A stretch of 64,000 nt of DNA from Candidatus Villigracilis affinis (GCA_016718275.1 JADKEA010000003.1:62001-126000), one strand, 5' to 3'. Numbered from the stretch's first letter, positions 43,309-52,341 are shown. Made by a program: numbers and translations. Notes: generated by a model from the sequence alone, not told the origin.

Positions 43309-44226
43309 TTATTGCGTGATGGCACAGCGGAAACCGACACTGAAATCTTCGGAGTATTCAGGATCTTGGAATCCGCGGATCGCGGAAGGGAGAAAGTCAA
43401 TGTCCAATATAAAGTTATTGTTTCCTCGAAGACCGCGTGCGCCGCTGGCGGACAGGTCCTCGCGGCCGTCATTGGCCTGATAGGGTAGTTCCTTTTCCAG
43501 GCTCGAAACCCATTCTGAAACATTTGCTGCCATATCCAGTACACCGTAAGGACTAACGTCGCCCAAAGCGCTGCCGACTTTAGATGTGGGATTCTTGAAC
43601 GCATCTTCCGCATTTTTTGGGAAATTCAACATATCGGGGGTTGGGTCATTGTTCCCCCATGGGTAGATACGCGCGTCTGTTCCACGAGCAGCTTTTTCCC
43701 ATTCTGCCTCAGTGGGCAGGCGGCGACCCGCCCATTCGCAGTAAGCTTTCGCTTGATACCAGGAAATGTAAATGACAGGGTAGTCATCATATTCAGGATT
43801 TTGGAAATATTCTGTGCGCATCAAAGCGCTGGCATCCGATGGCGGTTCACACCCCCCTGCATCCACGCAGGCTGCATAGAATTTATTGGTTATTTCAGTC
43901 TGGTCCATCCAGAATGCTTCAAGATAAACTGTGTGAATGAGATTTTTTTCCCAGTCAAAGACAGCCTCGCGGCCCATTGTGAATTCTCCGGCGGGCACAT
44001 AGACCAACGTCATGCCGTCCTCGCCTGTCATGGTTGAACCAATTGTAAGTTCCGGGGTTGGGGTGAGAGGTATTGGAGTAGCTGTTGGTATTTTGGTTGG
44101 CGTGCTGGGTGGCTTACTTGTTGGTACATCTGTGACTGGTATTTCTGTAGTTTGTGCCCCACCACAGGATACTAGAGCAATCATGGATATGAGAATCCAA
44201 CATAATGATTGTAAGAGAGCTTTCAT
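43309..44226 (-). CDS. Formylglycine-generating-enzyme-like (SUMF1) lipoprotein
   Basis: 305 residues from the ATG at 44226 (AAAGGAAA before it); a start at 44250 is less likely. Lipoprotein signal with Cys in ALVSCGG, Pro/Thr linker, then a complete FGE-sulfatase domain: MTLVYVPAGEFTMGREAVFD, AFWMDQTEITNKFYAACVDA, YPVIYISWYQAKAYCEWAGR, RLPTEAEWEKAARG, DMAANVSEWVSS and IRGFQDPEYSEDFSVGFRCA. Many such proteins are not sulfatase activators but carry the fold; the final Cys (GFRCA) is there. It acts outside the membrane. Confidence 0.88.
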   Translation of the reverse strand: MKALLQSLCWILISMIALVSCGGAQTTEIPVTDVPTSKPPSTPTKIPTATPIPLTPTPELTIGSTMTGEDGMTLVYVPAGEFTMGREAVFDWEKNLIHTVYLEAFWMDQTEITNKFYAACVDAGGCEPPSDASALMRTEYFQNPEYDDYPVIYISWYQAKAYCEWAGRRLPTEAEWEKAARGTDARIYPWGNNDPTPDMLNFPKNAEDAFKNPTSKVGSALGDVSPYGVLDMAANVSEWVSSLEKELPYQANDGREDLSASGARGLRGNNNFILDIDFLPSAIRGFQDPEYSEDFSVGFRCAITQ

Positions 44227-44516
44227 GGTATTTCCTTTCTTTTGACACAACTCCTCTTGATAGCATTTGGAAAATCCAAATTAAAATTCTAATGTGGTGT
44301 TTCTCACAATCACTATACTTAGTTTGATTCCTGATTTCAATAGGTTGAAATATTTGATAAACATGAGCGAATTAGTGCTTATACCCGTGAAATTCCCTTA
44401 GTTCATATCTTCGGGACACTTGTTAATCAAAAATATCTCGAGATACTCATAAGTAAAAACTGTAGACAACCGTATCTGTCAGAATTTCCTCCCTCCCCAA
44501 AATTCAATGTGGCCTG
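44227..44516. other. A/T-rich intergenic region upstream of the alaS leader
   Basis: About 290 bases between the divergent SUMF1-like gene and the alaS leader. It must hold the SUMF1-like promoter. I see no T-box signature, no gene and no clear repeat in it. Confidence 0.4.
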
Positions 44517-44522
44517 TATAAT
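44517..44522 (+). promoter_or_regulatory. -10 box (P1) for the alaS leader
   Basis: A perfect TATAAT, 7 nt before the ATG of the leader peptide, so the RNA would begin at the leader start codon. No convincing -35. Confidence 0.5.
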
Positions 44523-44529
44523 CCCAGCC

Positions 44530-44610
44530 ATGAAACAAAACCTCAAGCAAACCACAGCAACTCAAGCCGCCGCCGCTACATGCGCATTCTGGAAACCTGT
44601 CACGGCTTGA
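44530..44610 (+). CDS. Alanine-rich leader peptide upstream of alaS
   Basis: A 26-codon frame MKQNLKQTTATQAAAATCAF then WKPVTA and stop. Seven Ala codons, four in a row (44566-44577). CTCAAGCCG (44561-44569), overlapping those codons, pairs with CGGCTTGAG (44603-44611); AACCTGT (44595-44601) is complementary to ACAGGTT (44642-44648) inside the terminator that follows. This is the layout of an attenuator in which ribosome stalling for lack of Ala-tRNA would free the segment that disrupts the terminator. Too short for most gene finders. Translation itself is inferred. Confidence 0.5.
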   Translation: MKQNLKQTTATQAAAATCAFWKPVTA

Positions 44611-44627
44611 GACTGAATGAAGATTTC

Positions 44628-44660
44628 AAAGTCCCGAACCCACAGGTTCGGGACTTTTTA
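44628..44660 (+). terminator. Terminator between leader peptide and alaS
   Basis: 13-bp stem AAAGTCCCGAACC / GGTTCGGGACTTT with a CACA loop followed by TTA. It lies 18 nt after the leader stop and 70 nt before alaS. Confidence 0.88.
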
Positions 44661-44687
44661 TTTGCTGGCATTCCCAAATTCATCACT

Positions 44688-44696
44688 TGGTATAAT
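44688..44696 (+). promoter_or_regulatory. Extended -10 (P2) directly before alaS
   Basis: TGGTATAAT, an extended -10 downstream of the terminator and 32 nt before the alaS ATG. It could give a basal transcript that bypasses the leader. Confidence 0.5.
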
Positions 44697-44728
44697 TCGC
44701 CAGCCATTTCAAACTTTCGGAGCTACTC

Positions 44729-47451
44729 ATGAGCAAAAAACTAACAGGCAACCAGATCCGCCAGGACTTCATCGATTTCTTTGTCGAGCACGGACATACC
44801 GCCGTGCCGTCCATGTCACTCGTGCCGGGTGGAGATGCTACGCTTCTCTTCACAAACTCGGGCATGGTGCAATTCAAAGATGTCTTCATCGGCACCGACA
44901 CCAAACCCTACAAACGCGCCGTGGATTCTCAAAAATGTATGCGCGTGGCAGGCAAGCACAACGACCTCGAAGATGTAGGCCGTGACGACACGCATCACAC
45001 CTTCTTTGAAATGCTCGGCAACTGGTCATTTGGCGATTACTACAAAAAGGAAGCCATCGCCTGGTCGTGGCAATTGCTCACCGAAGTGTGGGGACTTCCC
45101 AAAGATAAACTCTACGCCACCTGCTTCAAAGATGACAAGGGCAACGTCCCACAGGATGATGAAGCCGCCGACATCTGGAAACAGCAACCCGGCTTCGACC
45201 CCGAGCATGTCCTCTTCTTCGGGCGCAAGGAAAACTTCTGGCAAATGGCTGAGTTCGGTCCCTGCGGTCCGTGCTCCGAAATTCACATTGACCTCGGCGA
45301 AGAGCGCGACAACCTGCGCGGCACAGACCACGTCTGCGGCGTGAACGGCGAATGCACGCGCTACCTCGAACTGTGGAACAACGTTTTCATTCAATACAAT
45401 CTCTTTGAAGATGGCCGCCTCGAACCATTGCCCGCCAAGCATGTGGATACCGGCATGGGCTTCGAGCGCATCGTCTCCGTTTTGCAAGGCGTCGACTCCA
45501 ACTACAAGACCGACCTCTTCACCGGCTCGCTCGAAGTGCTGCGCTCGCTCACCGGCCACACCGAAAAAGAAATGCTCGCCGACTTCACGCCCTATCGCGT
45601 CATCTGCGACCATGTCCGCTCTGCCGCCTTCCTCATCGCCGATGGCGTTGTCCCTGGCAACGCAGGCCGCAACTACGTCACCCGCATGATCATCCGCCGC
45701 GGCGCGCGCTTCGGCACGAAGATCGGTTTGAATGAACCTTTCCTCGCCAAAGTTGCCGAAGCGGTGATTGCGGAATACGGCGATTTTATCCCGAACTCGA
45801 AAAGAATAAGGCGACCATTTTAGATAACCTGACCCGAGAGGAAGTCCGCTTCGCTCGTACCGTTGAAGCTGGTACTGCTCACTTACAGAATCACCTCGAT
45901 GACATTCGCGCATCAAACAAAACCTCGCTCGATGGACATATCGCCTTCGACTTGTATGCGACCTACGGCTTGCCCTTCGAAATCAGCCGTGACATCGCCC
46001 GCGAACAGGGCCTCGACATTGACGAAGCAGGTTTCACTACTGCAAAAGAAGTCCACGCCAAAGCCTCTGGCGGCGGCAAAGCCATGGGCAAACTCGGCGG
46101 CGAAGATTCTGAATACTTCGCGAACATCTTCAAAGACCTGCAATCAAAAAACAAACTCGGCGCGGCTGGTGTTGAGTATGACCCATACAACAGCCCGCGT
46201 GTGGAAGGCGAAGTCCTCGCCTTGGTCGTCAACGGCGAATCAGTTTCCTCTGCTTCTCTTGATGATGTCGTCGAAGTCATCCTGCCCAAGACAGGTTTCT
46301 ACATTGAGTCTGGTGGTCAGGTCAATGACGAAGGTTACATTCGCGGCAATGATTGGGAAATAGAAGTGACTTCCGTCCCGCCGCGCCGCGGCTGGAACCA
46401 TCGCCCACATCGGACAGGTCATCTCTGGTCAGCCAAAAGTGGGCGACAAAGCCGTCGCCGAAGTGGACACCGTCCGCCGCCACAACATCATGCGCAATCA
46501 CACCGCCACGCATCTGCTGCACAAGGCGCTGCATGAAATCCTCGGCGACCATGCCCGTCAGGCAGGCTCACTTGTCTCACCCAAATACCTGCGCTTCGAC
46601 TTCACCCAACCTGACGGCATGACCCCCGAACAAATTGAACGCGTCGAGAAAATGGTCAACGAAGCGATTGCGGCAGATATGCCCGTACTCAAAGTGACCA
46701 AGTCTCTCGACGAAGCCAAAAAAGAAGGCGCGATGGCGCTCTTCGGTGAAAAATATGGTGAGACAGTCCGCACCGTTTCCATTTTGGACTCAGACGCTTT
46801 GCTTGCAGAAAACGTAGAAGCCAAATACTCCTACGAACTCTGCGGCGGAACACACATCGACCGCACATCTGACATCGGCGCATTCATCATCGTCAGTGAA
46901 GGTTCCGCAGCGGCGGGTATTCGCCGCATTGAAGCGGTCACTGGCCGTGGCGCGTACGAACTCATCAACAAGCGCTTCAAGACCTTGAAGCAAACGGCAT
47001 CTATCTTGAAATCCAGTGTAGATGAAGTACCGCACAAAGTAGAAAGTGGACAAAGGAAATTGCCGAACTGAAGAAGCAACTTTCTGAACTCCGCGCACAG
47101 TCTGCCCTTTCAACTTTCAACGTTCAACTTGCCAACGTTCAAACCGTCAAAGACGCAAATGTTCTCGCGGTTGAAATCCCCGACTCGAACGTGGATACCC
47201 TGCGTATGCTGGCCGACAAGTTCCGCGAGAAATATCCCAAAGCGGGAGCGGCTGTCCTCGTAACAGGAGCAACTGTCATCGCGGTGGTGACCGAAGACCT
47301 CGTCAAGCGCGGACTCAAGGCTGGCGATCTCATCACCGGCATCGGCGGCAAAGGCGGCGGGCGTCCCAATTTGGCACAAGGCAGCCTTACTGCAGATATC
47401 AACGATGCGTTGAGTAAATTGTCAAAAGTCGTGGAAGAGAAATTGAAGTAG
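44729..47451 (+). CDS. alaS: Alanine--tRNA ligase, three frameshifts
   Basis: About 907 residues when three single-base breaks are repaired. Catalytic class II core: SKKLTGNQIRQDFIDFFVEH, SLVPGGDATLLFTNSGMVQF, KCMRVAGKHNDLEDVGRDDT and FEMLGNWSFGDYYKKEAIAW. The editing domain has NHTATHLLHKALHEILG and a conserved CGGTH. The C-terminal Ala-domain (CAla) has AGAAVLVTGATVIAV and GIGGKGGGRPNLAQG. Breaks: TTTT at 45784-45787 one base short, CCC at 46377-46379 one base long, about 47047 one base short. The gene is essential and no second copy is seen, so errors in the sequence are far more likely than inactivation. Upstream leader suggests attenuation control. Confidence 0.92.
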
Positions 47452-47452
47452 G

Positions 47453-47487
47453 AAAAAGGGACACAGTATCCGCTGTGTCCCTTTTTT
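47453..47487. terminator. Rho-independent terminator
   Basis: Stem AAAAAGGGACACAG / CTGTGTCCCTTTTTT between alaS and the convergent cyclitol-type operon; works for both strands. Confidence 0.92.
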
Positions 47488-47490
47488 GTT

Positions 47491-48384
47491 TTAATTCAAA
47501 AGTACAAAGATGGCAATGATCACCAATTGTGCCATTGGGTAGTAACTGGCATTATCAAATAACTTTGCGGCGAGGCGGCCTTCCTTGCTTTTGTAGAGTT
47601 CATATCCTGCCTTGAAGAGCAGGTAGCCGCCTGCCAGTGCGCTGGCAAGCCGATACGGCCAACCTAAATTGAGGGGCGAAACGAGCGGCAGGAACATGCT
47701 GATTATGATCGTCATTCCCAGTGTGAGTAGGACGATCAATCCCGCTTTTTGTGTCCCCAATTGTAGGGGAATGGTTTTAGCGTTGACGCGCTGGTCTTCC
47801 ACCGTATCGTTCCAGTCGGCTGGGACGTTTTGTCCGCCGATTTCCCAAAAGAAAACCCATGCGAGAATCAGCAGAACAGGTTGAAGCGATGGATGCGGAT
47901 CCACGACGTAAATAGCGGCGATTGGCCCGCTGGATTTGACCAACCCGCTGACGAAGGTCCGCAAATAGGTGACTTTGAGCAGCAGGCAGTAAATTACTTC
48001 TAAAATGGCGGCGGCGATTAAGATGACAACGATTGCAGGGTTAAGCATGTAAGAACCCACGAGCGCCAAGGCAAACCAGCCGAAAAACCAAAGCAAACCG
48101 CTGCGGTAGGGGAGTATGTTCTGTGCCAACGGGTAGCGCATATCAGACGACTCAACAGAATAGCCGGCGTTAATGCCGCCGACGAATTTCTCCTTGTCCA
48201 TTGCAATGCCGACGAGATCATTAAGGGCATAGATTGCTGTATATGCAGCAAAGGCGGTGAACAGTGACACTAAAATGGTTTGCCATTGGGGAAAATCTCC
48301 CAGCCATAGCAAAGCGACGAAACCAGGCATGGCCAGGTCCAATACTCCGTGTGTGGTTCGAGATAGTGCGAAGAAACGTTTCAT
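47491..48384 (-). CDS. UbiA-type prenyltransferase
   Basis: 297 residues, about eight or nine membrane helices. The first Asp-rich motif is YALNDLVGIAMDKEKFVGG (NDxxDxxxD-like, with the spacing slightly altered) and the second is GQNVPADWNDTVEDQRVNAK, the positions that bind Mg-prenyl diphosphate. Family members attach a prenyl chain to an aromatic or other acceptor inside the membrane. It is the last gene of a five-gene operon with a UbiG-like methyltransferase, a sugar-phosphate cyclase, a LuxS-like protein and a TIM-barrel isomerase. The acceptor is not readable. Confidence 0.88.
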   Translation of the reverse strand: MKRFFALSRTTHGVLDLAMPGFVALLWLGDFPQWQTILVSLFTAFAAYTAIYALNDLVGIAMDKEKFVGGINAGYSVESSDMRYPLAQNILPYRSGLLWFFGWFALALVGSYMLNPAIVVILIAAAILEVIYCLLLKVTYLRTFVSGLVKSSGPIAAIYVVDPHPSLQPVLLILAWVFFWEIGGQNVPADWNDTVEDQRVNAKTIPLQLGTQKAGLIVLLTLGMTIIISMFLPLVSPLNLGWPYRLASALAGGYLLFKAGYELYKSKEGRLAAKLFDNASYYPMAQLVIIAIFVLLN

Positions 48385-48403
48385 ACTCGTAGCTCCATGC
48401 GGG

Positions 48404-49114
48404 TCAATTCTTTTTGGTGAAGTGTGCCATGTAATTTACATCCTCTTTATCTGCAGCAACTTTAAACTTGCGAGTGAAGGGGTTGTACATCAGGCTGGCG
48501 AGGCGCACAAATTCCAACCCGGCTTCGCGGTTCCAATTTTTTAGCTCGATTGGGCGAATGAGTTTTGAATAGGTATGTGTACCGCGCGGCAAAAGGCGCA
48601 AAATATATTCGCCGCCCACAATGGCAAACAGGAAACCTTTGGGTGTGCGGTTGATGGTGGAGAAGAAGGCAAGGCCACCCGGCTTTAGCGCCTGTGCGCA
48701 TGCCGCAATTACCTTGCTCGGCTCCGGCACATGCTCAAGCATTTCCATACATACCACCACGTCATACGTCCCGGCCTCTTTTTGCGCAAGGTCTTCGACT
48801 CTTTCATAACGATATTCGATGTTCAGTCCCTGCTGTTGCGAATGCTGGCGGGCGACTTGAAGAGACGCATCGGACAAGTCCAGGCCTGTTACCTGTGCCC
48901 CGGCTTTTGCCAACGCCTCGGAGAGGATTCCGCCTCCGCACCCCACGTCCAATATTTTGGGGTTCGGTGTATTGATCTTTTCCATAATGAAGTTTGTGCG
49001 CAGCGGGTTGATGGTATGGAGGGTGCCCATCTCGCCTTTGGGATCCCACCAGATTTGGGATACCCTGTCGAACTTGTCTATTTCTTTGTTGTCGGCATTT
49101 TCAAATGTGGTCAT
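48404..49114 (-). CDS. UbiG-like O-methyltransferase
   Basis: 236 residues. SAM site ILDVGCGGGILSEALAKAGA; the UbiG hallmarks VVCMEMLEHVPEPSKVIAAC, FFSTINRTPKGFLFAIVGGE and LLPRGTHTYSKLIRPIEL are all present. UbiG methylates ring hydroxyls in ubiquinone synthesis; this phylum is not known to make ubiquinone, so the acceptor may be another hydroxylated ring, for example a cyclitol or a prenylated product. The start overlaps the end of the cyclase gene by 14 nt. Confidence 0.88.
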   Translation of the reverse strand: MTTFENADNKEIDKFDRVSQIWWDPKGEMGTLHTINPLRTNFIMEKINTPNPKILDVGCGGGILSEALAKAGAQVTGLDLSDASLQVARQHSQQQGLNIEYRYERVEDLAQKEAGTYDVVVCMEMLEHVPEPSKVIAACAQALKPGGLAFFSTINRTPKGFLFAIVGGEYILRLLPRGTHTYSKLIRPIELKNWNREAGLEFVRLASLMYNPFTRKFKVAADKEDVNYMAHFTKKN

Positions 49115-50228
49115 ATTTCACAGCAATCCAATCTTCCAAATTTTTAACAGCGGATTCGATCTCATCCGCGTTTATATCGTTTACAAAAACACAGTTTCCT
49201 ATGCCGTTTGGCATGGGGACGCGCTGCAACCCGTTGCGGTGGTAGGTGCGCTCCGTCAGAGATTGCCAGAGCAGGCTCGGGTCGAGGATCGAAGCGTTCA
49301 GTTCGATTCCCAAATCATTGATCAGGCGGAAGATGCGGCTGGTTTCTTCATCGCACAACAAGTCCCGCGCATTGGCAATCAGCGTGGAGATGACAATGTC
49401 GAGCAAGACCGCCTCGCCGTGGAACAGATGTGCCTCGTGGCGGGTTTCCAGTCCATAACTAAAAGTGTGCCCGAAATCCACTTTGCGTGCCAGATCTTCT
49501 TCGAATAAATTTGGCTGTAATTCTTCCAGCATTCCGCTGATTGCGCGGTCGAGGATCACATCGCCTTCTTCATTTTGGAAATGGACTTCAACGCTTTGCG
49601 CTCCCTGTTCTTCCAGCAGACAAAACAATCCAGCATCTTTGATGATGGCGAGTTTGATAATTTCGCATACCCCGTTCAGGATATGGCGTTTGGGCAGAGT
49701 CTTTAAGAGGGATTTATCCAGCAAAACCTTCTGCGGTGGATGAAACGCTCCCAGCCGATTCTTGCTTCCGTTGAAGTTGATCCCGGTCTTGATGCCTATC
49801 GAAGCGTCAACATATCCCATTAAGGTTGTCGGCACTTTGATATGCGGAACACCGCGGCGGTAACTGCTGGCTACAAAGCCGACCACATCGGTGAGAACGC
49901 CGCCACCAATGGCAATGATCGGCTCATCCCTGCGGTGGATGGGAAAGGAATCCAGCTCCCGTAGAATGGACAGATAATGCTCCACGGTCTTGTTCTCTTC
50001 GCCGCCAGGAAAAGCAATGATCTTTGCCTCGATGTGGTGATGCGAAAAATAATTCCGTATTTCGGCGGAATAATGTTTTTCCACATTGCTGTCCACTACG
50101 ACAAAGCGGCGGGCATCTTCGATTCTCCCCGCAGATAGCAGCGCCCAATTCTGTGGATGGAATAGATTTGAGGTGTTGATTACCTCATATTCAATTGTAT
50201 GTTGATAAGTGACGTGTCTTGTGACCAT
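49101..50228 (-). CDS. Sugar-phosphate cyclase, EEVS-type (dehydroquinate synthase superfamily)
   Basis: 375 residues. The NAD site has FPGGEENKTVEHYLSILREL and the core IAIGGGVLTDVVGFVASSYR, VPTTLMGYVDASIGIKTG. The segment following, INFNGSKNRLGAFHPPQKVL, has the NxxGxKNRLG form of 2-epi-5-epi-valiolone synthases and related sedoheptulose 7-phosphate cyclases, whereas true dehydroquinate synthases read NxxxGKNxxG. Zn ligands: Glu in GVCEIIKLAIIKD, His in FGHTFSYGLE, His in EAHLFHGEAV. It would close sedoheptulose 7-phosphate to a cyclitol. Assignment within the superfamily is by eye. Confidence 0.8.
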   Translation of the reverse strand: MVTRHVTYQHTIEYEVINTSNLFHPQNWALLSAGRIEDARRFVVVDSNVEKHYSAEIRNYFSHHHIEAKIIAFPGGEENKTVEHYLSILRELDSFPIHRRDEPIIAIGGGVLTDVVGFVASSYRRGVPHIKVPTTLMGYVDASIGIKTGINFNGSKNRLGAFHPPQKVLLDKSLLKTLPKRHILNGVCEIIKLAIIKDAGLFCLLEEQGAQSVEVHFQNEEGDVILDRAISGMLEELQPNLFEEDLARKVDFGHTFSYGLETRHEAHLFHGEAVLLDIVISTLIANARDLLCDEETSRIFRLINDLGIELNASILDPSLLWQSLTERTYHRNGLQRVPMPNGIGNCVFVNDINADEIESAVKNLEDWIAVKYDHI

Positions 50229-50234
50229 TCTGTC

Positions 50235-50714
50235 TCATGCCACCTGCTGCCAATTGGACCTGGCTTCCAGCACTCTTTTTGCAAGCTGCTGGGCAAGCTC
50301 CAGGCTGTGATTTTTGTAATTGCCACACTGCGCGATGTTGGCGTATGGCACTTCGCTGGCAGTCAGGACATCGTTTAGAATTTTTTCGTATACGTCGAAA
50401 ATGGCTTTGGCATGGCCTTCATTAAATAGGACGAGGTAAAAGCCGGTCTGACAGCCCATCAGGCCGATGGAAATGAAATTCTGCGGCATATATTTTTGAA
50501 AACCCCACAACAGAAAATGCTCGAAGGAATGCATTTCCGTGGTAGATAGGAAGATTGAATTGGGTTGATTGATACGCAGGTCCACTGCGTATACCACATC
50601 GCCTGCTGGTCCCTGGGTAAATGAGCGCAGTTTTACGTGCGGCGCTTTCAAAATGCGGTGATCCAATTCCCCGACTGTATCGGCCTCCCAACCGAGTTGC
50701 ATAACGTCTATCAT
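50235..50714 (-). CDS. LuxS-like protein
   Basis: 159 residues from the ATG at 50714 (ACAGGAG before it). Motifs of S-ribosylhomocysteinase: ELDHRILKAPHVKLRSF, DLRINQPNS, the zinc site MHSFEHFLLWG, ISIGLMGCQTGFYLVL with the catalytic Cys, and AQCGNYKNHSLELAQQLAKR with the third zinc ligand. LuxS splits S-ribosylhomocysteine into homocysteine and the precursor of autoinducer-2 by isomerising a ribose; here it sits in a sugar-cyclase operon, so either SAH recycling for the UbiG-like enzyme or a changed substrate is possible. It is 6 nt from the cyclase gene. Confidence 0.85.
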   Translation of the reverse strand: MIDVMQLGWEADTVGELDHRILKAPHVKLRSFTQGPAGDVVYAVDLRINQPNSIFLSTTEMHSFEHFLLWGFQKYMPQNFISIGLMGCQTGFYLVLFNEGHAKAIFDVYEKILNDVLTASEVPYANIAQCGNYKNHSLELAQQLAKRVLEARSNWQQVA

Positions 50715-50745
50715 AACTTTCTCCTGTAACTGAATAAATAGCTTG

Positions 50746-50770
50746 GTGACAGCCACTCAGCGACTGTCAC
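50746..50770. terminator. Hairpin between TIM-barrel and luxS-like genes
   Basis: GTGACAG / CTGTCAC, 7 bp with an 11-nt loop, 5 nt after the TIM-barrel stop (read on the minus strand). It is not followed by a T run in that direction, so it may be an RNA processing or partial-termination site. Confidence 0.45.
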
Positions 50771-50774
50771 AGTT

Positions 50775-52015
50775 TTATACAAATTGCGACAAATGTCTGT
50801 AACTGTCATTTAACGCCTTTTCCCATGACTGAACATGGTGATACAACTCAACAGATGCATATCCGGAAAAGCCGTTATCAGTCAACGCTTTGAAGCTGGC
50901 TGCAAAATCCATTGTCCCTTCGCCGGAATTTCATGAAAATGAACAATGCCTGTCAGGGTATTTGCCACCATTTTGTCCATCAATAATTTTCCGTCTTTAT
51001 TTTTTGTACTTCTTAAATAAATGATGATGGGTCTTGCCCGTTCCAGCACATCGTATGTCAGCCCCGGCACGGAGATGAGATAAACGAATATTTCGCTCTC
51101 AAATGGGGATTGACCTGTATACAACCCGTTATAGTCTACAAAGGCGGGTGGCGTGAAGATGTTCACCGCGCCCAAGATGGACTCGATCCGTTTCTTCTGT
51201 TTTGCATCAGGGATTTCATCGTGGAAATAAATAGGATGATCGGGGTCAACCAGCAGGTAGTCTGCAAACTCGGGGAAGTAGATAAGATATTTGGCGAAGT
51301 TCAAATCCATCTTGAGATCGTCCGTCATTTTGACCAGCTTCAGGTTGTAGCCCTCCTGTGAATCGGAGACGTGCAGGAATTTCGCGTACGGGGCAGCCTT
51401 GCCCAGCGTTTCGAGATAATTCTGTTCCGAACAATAATTGTGATTCAGATCAAGATGTAGTTGGAAACGCGGCGAATTGATTTCATTGACAAGGCTCATG
51501 CCCTGTTCCAGTGTCTCAATGTACATACCCGGTTCCGGCTCGATCAATAGGGTAATGTCTTCGTCATCTCTAACAGTTTTCAAGCATTGATGGATACTAT
51601 CCACCAGAAGTTCACGCGGATTAACTGAGGGATTGCTCACATGCTCATCGCGGATGAAGCCGCTTCCAAAGGTGACGAGGGAAACGTCCAGCTTTCGAGC
51701 GACTTCAATCCCGCGACGGACGAGGTCGATGCGGCGCTTCCTGCCTGCCAAATCGGGTGTCATCAGGGAAGGTTCATGCGGTCTGGATGGTGTAAAAAAA
51801 TGGGATGCGGTTGATACACAGGCAGCTTTCACATCCAGGCTGTCGAGCTGCTTTTTGACTTTTGCGAGATATTCGTCGGTAATATCAAACGGATTGAACT
51901 GATCTCGATGAAAGGAAAGTTCGATGCCCGGATACCGCGCCTTGTCCACTTCTTTGATCGAATCCAGAAAATTCAGGTTGGTTAGCCCAAATGTACTGTA
52001 ACTAAGCTTGATCAT
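50775..52015 (-). CDS. TIM-barrel sugar isomerase/epimerase-like protein, one frameshift near 50925
   Basis: About 413 residues after repair. It begins IKLSYSTFGLTNLNFLDSIK and has the AP-endonuclease-2/xylose-isomerase-like barrel: GIELSFHRDQF, LVTFGSGFIRDEH, ITLLIEPEPGMYIETLEQG (metal Glu), FQLHLDLNHNYC (Asp, His), FLHVSDSQEGYN, and the last metal Glu in YASVELYHHVQSW. The frame breaks at HFHEIPAKGQ; one added base near 50923 gives HFHEIPGEGTMDFAASFKAL and carries the frame to a stop at 50775. A loop of about 90 residues replaces part of the usual barrel. It is the first gene of the cyclitol-type operon, with an RBS GGAGCAAC. Confidence 0.78.
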
Positions 52016-52071
52016 TGTTGCTCCAAAAAACTATTGTATTCCTTGGTGTTTTGTTTCTGGCTGGTTTTATA

Positions 52072-52254
52072 TTAAATATCTGACCGTCTGGCAACTTGCA
52101 ATTCTACCATGCCGTTATATGTCATCTGACAGACGAAGGCCTTAGCCCAATGACCATTGGTACCATTAAAACATACGGTGGGTGCATAGGCTTGTCCGAT
52201 AATGAAGGGGAGCGCCAGCAGGATTCCACTCTGAATTAGAAATTTGTATTTCAT
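52072..52254 (-). CDS. Small secreted protein
   Basis: 60 residues. MKYKFLIQSGILLALPFIIG then QAYA is a good signal peptide, leaving about 36 residues with two Cys (VCFNGTNGH, FVCQMTYNG) that could pair. A GGGGA ribosome binding site precedes the ATG. It is short and without relatives that I recognise, so coding status is not certain. Confidence 0.4.
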   Translation of the reverse strand: MKYKFLIQSGILLALPFIIGQAYAPTVCFNGTNGHWAKAFVCQMTYNGMVELQVARRSDI

Positions 52255-52341
52255 ATTTTATTCCCCGATCTTAATTAATGAAAAATAAATTTTTGTAGAA
52301 GAGGAGTGTGCGTTTTAGACCAATAGGAGGAACCTGTTGAA

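Noticed and set aside
44251..44728. T-box riboswitch before alaS
   Set aside because: Considered because alaS is often T-box controlled in Firmicutes. The conserved T-box sequence is not present; the leader peptide model explains the structures better.
45026..45916. 296-codon open frame on the strand opposite alaS
   Set aside because: It is a shadow of the GC-rich third codon positions of alaS; the plus strand carries all the AlaRS motifs.
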